Below are positions 25,900-35,834 of a stretch of DNA of 35,834 nucleotides, one piece after another. This stretch comes from Acidimicrobiaceae bacterium (GTDB lineage: Bacteria; Actinomycetota; Acidimicrobiia; Acidimicrobiales; RAAP-2): NCBI GenBank assembly GCA_003141095.1, contig PLKM01000028.1, positions 12,771-48,604 of the forward strand. The letters are read 5' to 3'. The notes beneath the pieces were generated by a model. It did not search any database and was not told the origin of the DNA. It saw only the letters and a program-made list of their open reading frames with translations. Every line of letters begins with the position of its first letter. Position 1 is the stretch's first letter. A program made the position numbers and the translations under genes.

Positions 25900-26445
25900 T
25901 CACTGAACCCGCAGCGCCTGGTCCACGTTCCTTCTGAGTGACGGATCAGTCGCGGCGCGAATCACGGCGACGCCGGCCGCCCCAGCGAGGATGCAGGAGG
26001 CGGCGTTCGAGGCGTCGACACCGCCAATCGCGACGACGGGCACGGAGACGACGGCGCAGATTCTTGCAAGTTCAGCGAGTCCGAGCGGCATCGCGGCGTC
26101 AATCTTTGAGGGAGTTGCCCAGATCGGACCAACGCCGAGGTAGTCGGCGTCCGCCGAGATCGCTTCTTCGAAAGTTGTGGCCGAGCGGCCCAGGATGAGG
26201 CCTCTTCGTCGGGCGACTTCTGCACCATGGTCGGACTGACCGAGGTGGACGCCGTCGGCGCGTAGTGCGAGAGCGGCTTCGACGTCGTCGTTGACAATGA
26301 ACGTGACCGGGAGCGACCGGAACCCGAGTCCGCGCGCGATCAATTCGTGGGTCGGGATCTTGGCTCTCAGCTGGACGACCGTTGCGCCAGCCAGGACTGC
26401 CTGGCGAGCGCCGTGGAGATCCTCGACAATGGCGTGCACCCTCAC
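25900..26445 (-). CDS. thiE: Thiamine phosphate synthase, short form
   Basis: ThiE joins hydroxymethylpyrimidine diphosphate and thiazole phosphate to thiamine phosphate. The 181-residue TIM-barrel protein shows VVQLRAK, FIVNDDVEAALALRADGVHLGQSD, DYLGVGPIWATPSK and VAIGGVDASNAASCILAGAAGVAVI, quoted in pieces of a continuous series. It is about 30 residues shorter than usual; the segment between VVQLRAK and the VNDD motif is compressed, yet the substrate-binding motifs are all present. The GTG start overlaps the thiM stop as GTGA. It should be functional but the shortening deserves notice. Confidence 0.88.
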   Translation of the reverse strand: MRVHAIVEDLHGARQAVLAGATVVQLRAKIPTHELIARGLGFRSLPVTFIVNDDVEAALALRADGVHLGQSDHGAEVARRRGLILGRSATTFEEAISADADYLGVGPIWATPSKIDAAMPLGLAELARICAVVSVPVVAIGGVDASNAASCILAGAAGVAVIRAATDPSLRRNVDQALRVQ

Positions 26446-27227
26446 GTGATCTTCGCCCTCGCGTCGAGAGTATCCGGATCGAGTGCGGCGAGTGCGTCGT
26501 AGAGATTGACGTGGAACGTACCTGGTCCCTTGGCGTCGCGCGCGGCGTCCTCGCCTGCGACGCCGAGGGCGACGAGCGCCTCGACGGCGGCATCGAAGTG
26601 CGAACCAGATACGGCAAGGAAGCTTCCGGTCATCGCGCTTGCGATGCAGCCGGTGCCGGTGATGGTGGCGAGCATGGGGTGACCGTTGGAGATCACCGAA
26701 TTGCGTGCTCCGTCGGAGACGTGGTCGAGGGGGCCGGTCATCGACACGACGACGCTGAGCGCATGTGCGGCCCGACGTGCCAGGTCGGCCGGATCGTCCC
26801 AGGCGCCCATCGACTCCACGCCGCGCATCTCACTCGCACCACCCACCAGTGACGCCACCTCGCCGGGGTTGCCGCGAAGCACGGCGACGTCAACTTCGCC
26901 AAGAATCCGCTTCGCGGTTTCGCTGCGGAACCGTGTCGCGCCCGCCCCGACCGGATCGAGCACGACTGGTACGCCCAGCTTGTTCGCGGCCAATCCCGCC
27001 ATCAGCATCGCCTCGATCCAATGTGCCGACAAGGTACCAATGTTGAGTACCAACGCGCCCGCGGCACTGACCATCTCCTCAACCTCCTCGGGCGCGTGGG
27101 CCATCACCGGGAGGGCGCCGAGAGCGAGCGTGGCATTGGCGGTTTCGTTCATCACCACGTAGTTGGTGATCTGGTGGATAAGCGGCCTCTGTTGGCGAAT
27201 CTGTCGAAGCGAAGTTCCTGCGCTCAT
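26442..27227 (-). CDS. thiM: Hydroxyethylthiazole kinase
   Basis: ThiM phosphorylates 4-methyl-5-hydroxyethylthiazole, salvaging the thiazole half of thiamine. The 261-residue ribokinase-fold protein starts with PLIHQITNYVVMNETAN, then VVLDPVGAG (about 88-96), RGNPGEVASL and the catalytic TITGTGCIASAMTG with Cys194. GAAAGGA precedes the ATG. It is co-transcribed with thiE, giving a thiazole-salvage pair. No thi-box (TPP riboswitch) motif is recognisable in the 500 bases upstream. The 12-bp palindrome at 27248-27259 lies in the leader. Confidence 0.93.
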   Translation of the reverse strand: MSAGTSLRQIRQQRPLIHQITNYVVMNETANATLALGALPVMAHAPEEVEEMVSAAGALVLNIGTLSAHWIEAMLMAGLAANKLGVPVVLDPVGAGATRFRSETAKRILGEVDVAVLRGNPGEVASLVGGASEMRGVESMGAWDDPADLARRAAHALSVVVSMTGPLDHVSDGARNSVISNGHPMLATITGTGCIASAMTGSFLAVSGSHFDAAVEALVALGVAGEDAARDAKGPGTFHVNLYDALAALDPDTLDARAKIT

Positions 27228-27247
27228 GATGTTCCTTTCGGGTTGAA

Positions 27248-27259
27248 GACACCGGTGTC
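27248..27259. promoter_or_regulatory. 12-bp palindrome upstream of thiM
   Basis: GACACCGGTGTC is a perfect palindrome 20 bases upstream of the thiM start. It could be an operator or a small hairpin near the ribosome binding site. It may be the control element in place of a TPP riboswitch, but nothing else supports this. Confidence 0.35.
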
Positions 27260-27561
27260 CGAGGGAAATGGGACGATGAATCGTTCAATCGCTGTGCGAC
27301 GGTGCTGGATACTTCGATGACACTAGGCAAGAATAACCAAGTGTCGAGGTCGACGAACTCCGAGAACCGACGCCCTGTCACTGACCTCTCGTGAGTGACG
27401 CTGCATCGCTCACGGCTCGGTCGTTGGTCGCGAGAACCCGGCAGTCGTCGCGGGACTCAAAGCAAACGGGCGATTCTCGCGGACGAAGAAAACTCGAGTG
27501 GCCGCGATACGACGCCCAAGTTGACAAGAGATGAATTGCAGCACCCTGTCACCCTTCACCT

Positions 27562-30114
<2,553 letters not shown>

Positions 30115-30164
30115 GCGCACGTTCAATTGCTTTAGGCTAAGAGGACTTAACGAAAGGTTTTGCG

Positions 30165-31739
30165 GTGGCGCGAGTACTTGTTTCAGAAGAGATTGCCGAT
30201 TCCGGACTTCAGGAGTTGCGTGACGCCGGACACGAAGTCGATATCCGTTTGGGGCTCTCGCCGGCGGAACTGATCGACGCCATCCAGGGCGCGCACGCCC
30301 TCATCATTCGCTCCGCCACTCAAGTGGACGCCGCGACGCTGGAAGCCGCGAAGGACCTCGTTGTTGTGGGCCGGGCCGGGATTGGTCTCGACAACGTCGA
30401 CGTCGCCAAGGCCACCGAGCTCGGCGTCATGGTCGTCAACGCCCCGGTGTCGAACATTCTCTCGGCCGCGGAGCAGACGATGGCGCTGCTACTGTCGCAG
30501 GCTCGCAATATTCCCCAGGCCCATTCTGCGCTCAAGAACGGCAAATGGGAGCGCAGCAAATGGGAGGGTGTTGAGCTTTACGGCAAGACGCTCGGCGTTA
30601 TCGGACTCGGCAAGATTGGCGCCCTCGTGGCCCAGCGCGCGATGGCCTTTGGCATGCGCATCGTCGCGTACGACCCCTACATCAGCGACGAGCGCGCTCG
30701 TCACATGGGCATCGAGCTGATGGACCTTGACACGCTGCTCGCGCAGAGTGATTTCATCACCATCCACCTGCCGAGGAACAAAGAGACGACGAACTTGCTT
30801 AACGCTGAGTCGCTGAAGAAGACCAAGCAGGGCGTTCGGATCATCAACGTCGCCCGTGGTGGCATCGTGAACGAGGCCGACCTCGCCGAAGCCATTCGAA
30901 ACGGCCACGTGCAGGGCGCCGCGCTTGACGTCTTTGAGAAGGAACCAACAACCGAGTCGCCACTGTTCGAGCTTCCCTCGGTTGTCGTCGTTCCCCATCT
31001 CGGCGCGTCAACAGCTGAAGCGCAGGACAAGGCGGGCGTGACGATCGCTGAGCAGGTCCAGTTGGCCCTCGCGGGCGACTTCGTACCGTTCGCGGTGAAC
31101 GTCTCGGCCGGTGAGGTTTCGAACATGGTCCGTCCCTTCATGGGGCTCGCGGAGGTGCTGGGCCGATTCATTGGCGGCCTGCTCGATGGAGAGCCAGCCG
31201 ACCTCGAAGTTATTTACCAGGGGGAGCTCGCTGGCTCGGGCACGAAGATCCTGACCCTTTGCGCCTTGAAGGGACTGCTCGTCGCAACGGGCCACGACGG
31301 CGTTTCATTCGTCAACGCTCCGCAACTCGCCGCCGAGCACGGACTCACCTTCAGCGAGTCGTCAAACGTTGAGTCACCGGAGTACGTAAACCTGATCACC
31401 GTCAGGTCCGGCGACCACACCGTGTCGGGAACGCTGATGACGATCGGTACCCGTCTCGAGACGCGCATCGTCAGCGTCGACAAGCACAGCGTCGAGATCC
31501 CTCCAGCCGCGTCCATGCTCGTGGTGAACAACGACGACCGTCCCGGAGTGATTGGCCGCGTCGGTATTGCCCTCGGTGAGGCGAATATCTCGATAAGTTC
31601 GATGGCGGTGGGCCCGGACGCCGTGTCGAAAACGGCGCTGATGGTCCTCTCTACCGATACGCCGACGCCCTCGGAAGTCGTTGAGCGCCTACGCGGGACA
31701 GAGGGAATCAAGGACATTCACCTCATCACCCTTCGCTGA
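30165..31739 (+). CDS. serA: D-3-phosphoglycerate dehydrogenase, long form with ACT domain
   Basis: SerA oxidises 3-phosphoglycerate with NAD+ to 3-phosphohydroxypyruvate, the first step of serine synthesis. The 524 residues match the type I long form: substrate-binding domain, NAD domain (VIGLGKIGALVAQRA), catalytic block VARGGIVNEADL with Arg, and PHLGAST with the catalytic His, then an allosteric substrate-binding domain and a C-terminal ACT domain (MLVVNNDDRPGVIGRVGIAL) that binds serine for feedback inhibition. GTG at 30165 follows AAAGG. TAGGCT (30133-30138) may be a -10 box for separate transcription. Confidence 0.97.
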   Translation: MARVLVSEEIADSGLQELRDAGHEVDIRLGLSPAELIDAIQGAHALIIRSATQVDAATLEAAKDLVVVGRAGIGLDNVDVAKATELGVMVVNAPVSNILSAAEQTMALLLSQARNIPQAHSALKNGKWERSKWEGVELYGKTLGVIGLGKIGALVAQRAMAFGMRIVAYDPYISDERARHMGIELMDLDTLLAQSDFITIHLPRNKETTNLLNAESLKKTKQGVRIINVARGGIVNEADLAEAIRNGHVQGAALDVFEKEPTTESPLFELPSVVVVPHLGASTAEAQDKAGVTIAEQVQLALAGDFVPFAVNVSAGEVSNMVRPFMGLAEVLGRFIGGLLDGEPADLEVIYQGELAGSGTKILTLCALKGLLVATGHDGVSFVNAPQLAAEHGLTFSESSNVESPEYVNLITVRSGDHTVSGTLMTIGTRLETRIVSVDKHSVEIPPAASMLVVNNDDRPGVIGRVGIALGEANISISSMAVGPDAVSKTALMVLSTDTPTPSEVVERLRGTEGIKDIHLITLR

Positions 31740-31788
31740 GAGCCAGAAATTTGGATTCACCGGCTGGGTTGTAATTCCTGGAAGGTTG

Positions 31789-31832
31789 CGTACAGTAACT
31801 AATGAGTGCCCCACCCCATTAGTTACTGTACG
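31789..31832. repeat. Perfect 16-bp inverted repeat between serA and a secreted protein
   Basis: CGTACAGTAACTAATG (31789-31804) and its exact complement (31817-31832) flank a 12-base loop. No T run follows on either strand, so it is not a standard terminator. It lies 15 bases before the next gene. TTGTAA (31769-31774), 16 bases and TACAGT (31791-31796) could be a promoter with its -10 box in the left arm, making the repeat a candidate operator or 5' leader hairpin. Confidence 0.75.
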
Positions 31833-31846
31833 AAACGAGACCCACG

Positions 31847-32791
31847 ATGCTGAAGACGAGATCCGACCTGGCGCTCACGGTGGGGGTCGTCGTTCTGTTT
31901 CTCTCGGCGTCCCTGGGTGTCGCGGTCGCGTCGAGCGGCGCCGTTTCGATTCGGCCTCATTCAACGCGCGAAGGGGTCGTCTCACATTCTCGCTTGACGA
32001 CTTCGACCGCGGGCACGAAATTCGCCAACCATCTGTTGGTAACGGCACCCGTACCAAAGGGCGCGGTGCTCACCGCGGTCCTGCCGGCCGCGCTCATCAA
32101 CGGTGGCGGGGCGGCGACGGGGGAGGACGTGATCGACGTTCATCGCAACTTTGAGTTGAACGGGTCGGTTAATCTAGAGGCCTTTCTTATCGCCCACCGG
32201 GCCCCCGGTTCAGTGGTGAGCGGGCCGAACACCGGCTCGGGATCAGACATTGTGTCGTTCACGAACTACGCCGTCACTCTGCCGTTTGCCAATCGGCACA
32301 TCTCGCTCGAACAGATTGAGTACACCGCGGGGAGTTCTTCTGGCGGAGTCAAAGAACTTCGGGTTGACGTTGAGGTAGAATGGCTTCCAATCCGTACGGT
32401 GCTGATGCCGACGTCGGGGGTGGTGACACTCACGTTGTACCGAAAGGTCACGGTGGCCTTTGGTTCGAGTGATCCCGTCTCGGTGACACTGACCCACGCC
32501 CAAGAAGTCAAAGTTCGTTCGGCAATTGCGTCACTCTCAAATACGGCGGGTGGCCTCTGCATGGAGGACGCCACGCTCTTCAGGATTTCAGCATCACCGG
32601 GCACCGGCAAAGCTGCCTCGTGGACCGGCGTCGCGACTAATTGCCCGAGCACGTTCACAGTGGTGAGCGGATCGCAGCGAACGTTGCTCAGTAACGGATC
32701 CTGCACGCTCGAGACCCTGGTCGCGTCGCTGCTGACGAAGTTCAAGGACAACCCCACCGTCGTGTCGCTGAAGAGTTGTATACCTGCGTGA
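31847..32791 (+). CDS. Secreted protein of unknown function
   Basis: A 314-residue protein. Residues about 9-29 are hydrophobic (LALTVGVVVLFLSASLGVAV) and end near ASS, a signal peptide. The mature part has many short alternating hydrophobic stretches and Ser, Thr and Val, suggesting beta structure. Four Cys in the C-terminal third (GLCME, TNCPS, GSCTLE, KSCIP) could form two disulfides. I do not recognise a family. A weak ribosome binding site (ACGAG) precedes the ATG. It stands alone between serA and the convergent aldo/keto reductase, behind a strong inverted repeat. Confidence 0.7.
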   Translation: MLKTRSDLALTVGVVVLFLSASLGVAVASSGAVSIRPHSTREGVVSHSRLTTSTAGTKFANHLLVTAPVPKGAVLTAVLPAALINGGGAATGEDVIDVHRNFELNGSVNLEAFLIAHRAPGSVVSGPNTGSGSDIVSFTNYAVTLPFANRHISLEQIEYTAGSSSGGVKELRVDVEVEWLPIRTVLMPTSGVVTLTLYRKVTVAFGSSDPVSVTLTHAQEVKVRSAIASLSNTAGGLCMEDATLFRISASPGTGKAASWTGVATNCPSTFTVVSGSQRTLLSNGSCTLETLVASLLTKFKDNPTVVSLKSCIPA

Positions 32792-32862
32792 TCGGGCATG
32801 ATCTCGGGGGCAACTGCTCAGAAATCGAAAAGGCTGCGTCGAAGCCGAACGATTCGCGGTCT

Positions 32863-33843
32863 CTAGAAGAAGCTGATCAGGTCGATCCGGTCCATGATTT
32901 CTGGGGTCAGGAGGGGCATGGCGTCGAGTGCGGTCATGTTCTCTCGAACCTGTGCCGCTGATGAGGCACCGGTGATTACCGTTGAGACGTTGGGGTTCTT
33001 CGCGCACCAGGCGAGCGAAAGCTGGGTCAGTGAGATCCCGAGTTCGTCCGCGATCACTTTCAGATCGGCGACCTTCTTGTTGCGCCCTTCGTCGGTCAGC
33101 ATCCCCTTCAGCCATTCGTAGCCGGGCAACGTGGCGCGCGAGCCCTCGGGCACGCCGTTCAAGTACTTACCCGTCAACAGGCCCGATGACAGTGGCGACC
33201 AGGTCGTGGTGCCGAGGCCAATGTCTTCGTAGAGGCGCTTGTAGTCCTTTTCGACACGGTCGCGCCACAAGATGTTGTACTGGGGCTGTTCCATGAGTGG
33301 CTTGTGCAGGTTGTGCCGGTCCGCGATGTCGTACGCGGCGCGAATCTCGTCGGCGCTCCATTCGGACGTTCCCCAGTAGAGGGCCTGGCCCCGGTTGATC
33401 ATGTCGCTCATGGCCCAGACGGTCTCCTCGATGGGAGTCGTCGGATCGGGACGGTGACAGAACACGAGGTCCACAAAGTCGAGACCAAATCGCTCGAGCG
33501 ATCCGTCGATCGCCTGGCGCAGGTACTTGCGGTTGAGGGTATTGCGCATGTTGGGCGCGTCGTGCAGACCCCAGAAGAGCTTCGTGGAAACGATGTACTC
33601 GTGACGCTTCCAGCCCAGTTCGCGAAACGCGGCACCCATGACCCGTTCGGATTCACCCGCGGAGTAGGCCTCGGCGTTATCGAAGAAGTTGACACCCGCG
33701 TCCTTCGCGGCGCTCAGGCACTCCGCCGCCTGCTTGGCCGTTTCCAGCTGATCGGCGTTGCCAAACGTGACCCAACTGCCAAAGGACAACACACTCACCT
33801 TGAGACCCGAGCGACCAAGTCGGCGATATTCCATCTCTGCCAT
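32863..33843 (-). CDS. Aldo/keto reductase (Kv-beta/YghZ-like)
   Basis: An NADPH-dependent carbonyl reductase of 326 residues with a TIM barrel. The catalytic tetrad is visible: Asp55 and Tyr60 in [15 protein letters not shown], Lys88 in STKLFWG and His130 in [27 protein letters not shown] is the N-terminal signature, and the C-terminal half has [13 protein letters not shown] and [15 protein letters not shown] for cofactor binding. The text is closest to potassium-channel beta-subunit-like and YghZ-type reductases; the substrate is unknown. AAGGAGG precedes the ATG. The gene follows the 50-residue membrane protein by 42 bases on the same strand. Confidence 0.93.
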   Translation of the reverse strand: MAEMEYRRLGRSGLKVSVLSFGSWVTFGNADQLETAKQAAECLSAAKDAGVNFFDNAEAYSAGESERVMGAAFRELGWKRHEYIVSTKLFWGLHDAPNMRNTLNRKYLRQAIDGSLERFGLDFVDLVFCHRPDPTTPIEETVWAMSDMINRGQALYWGTSEWSADEIRAAYDIADRHNLHKPLMEQPQYNILWRDRVEKDYKRLYEDIGLGTTTWSPLSSGLLTGKYLNGVPEGSRATLPGYEWLKGMLTDEGRNKKVADLKVIADELGISLTQLSLAWCAKNPNVSTVITGASSAAQVRENMTALDAMPLLTPEIMDRIDLISFF

Positions 33844-33885
33844 GACTCCTCCTTCTAAGAGAATAACTACAAGAAATTGACGCGG

Positions 33886-34038
33886 CTAGGCCGCAGGGTT
33901 GCGAGGCACGTCGGGCCACTCTTCGTACGAGACCGAGCCGGCAAGCTTGGGTTGCTTCACCATCGCCACCACGCCCACAATGGCCGCCCCCACGAACAAG
34001 AGAATCATCAGCTTGAAAAATGCCTTAAGAACGCTCAT
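33886..34038 (-). CDS. Small single-pass membrane protein (50 residues)
   Basis: The frame starts MSVLKAFFKLMILLFVGAA, continues with one transmembrane helix (about residues 8-27), then VKQPKLAG and a short acidic, Trp-containing tail (EEWPDVPRNPAA). AGGTGAAG precedes the ATG by a few bases. The positive N-terminus and the hydrophobic run are typical of real small membrane proteins. It lies 42 bases upstream of the aldo/keto reductase on the same strand, so they may be co-transcribed. The family is not known to me. Confidence 0.6.
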   Translation of the reverse strand: MSVLKAFFKLMILLFVGAAIVGVVAMVKQPKLAGSVSYEEWPDVPRNPAA

Positions 34039-34067
34039 GAAACTTCACCTTAGTGCTAGCAGTCGTC

Positions 34068-34095
34068 TAGACAAACGCGAAAAGCGATGTACAAT
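34068..34095 (+). promoter_or_regulatory. leuA leader promoter
   Basis: TAGACA (34068-34073), a 16-base spacer and TACAAT (34090-34095) form a strong-looking promoter. The -10 box ends six bases before the ATG of the leucine leader peptide, so that transcript would be leaderless. Confidence 0.65.
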
Positions 34096-34101
34096 GGGTC
34101 T

Positions 34102-35834
<1,733 letters not shown>

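Noticed and set aside
31802..31822. Six-codon mini-frame inside the loop of the 16-bp inverted repeat
   Set aside because: It has no run of regulatory codons, no ribosome binding site and no terminator after it, so it is most likely chance.

Overview
The window looks like a high-GC actinobacterial chromosome, most likely Acidimicrobiia. This is inferred from protein style, roughly 60% GC in most lines, TANNNT -10 boxes just before start codons, and actinobacterial-type ilvBNC and leuA leaders. Most of it is core amino-acid biosynthesis wrapped around an accessory catabolic block.

Region 1 (1-10270): the 3' part of gatA overlaps gatB, and the two encode the tRNA amidotransferase. On the minus strand follow a surface protein with an ice-binding-like (DUF3494) domain and a class F-type sortase that probably anchors it. 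A small membrane protein with an S-I-G/S-F-A repeat precedes ilvD. ilvD is followed by ilvB-ilvN-ilvC, which sit behind a leader peptide and terminator typical of branched-chain amino-acid attenuation. Base composition and codon use change inside gatB near 1365.

Region 2 (10471-24324): a carboxymuconolactone decarboxylase-family protein and a small membrane-anchored protein lead into the catabolic block. A MocR-type regulator is divergent from a CoA-acylating semialdehyde dehydrogenase (mmsA type), which is followed by two class III aminotransferases. A PucR-type regulator is divergent from a tightly coupled operon: APC permease, two SDR oxidoreductases, an agmatinase-family ureohydrolase and a polysaccharide-deacetylase/PuuE-like hydrolase. 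Together they suggest uptake of a guanidino compound, release of urea, transamination of an omega-amino acid and oxidation of the semialdehyde to an acyl-CoA. 3-Guanidinopropionate via beta-alanine is one coherent candidate.

Region 3 (24325-27757): a DapB-like reductase with lower GC than its neighbours (possible transfer), then thiM-thiE on the minus strand, with stretches where I see no convincing gene.

Region 4 (27758-35834): serC is divergent from an aspartate-type aminotransferase and serA. Next come a secreted protein of unknown function behind a perfect 16-bp inverted repeat, an aldo/keto reductase and a 50-residue membrane protein. The window ends in leuA, which has its own leucine leader peptide and terminator and runs off the end.

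A theme across the window is leaderless transcription: a TANNNT -10 box 6-7 nt before the start codon for the repeat protein, ilvD, the ilvB leader, mocR, mmsA, serC and the leuA leader. All functional statements rest on reading motifs by eye; no database search was run.
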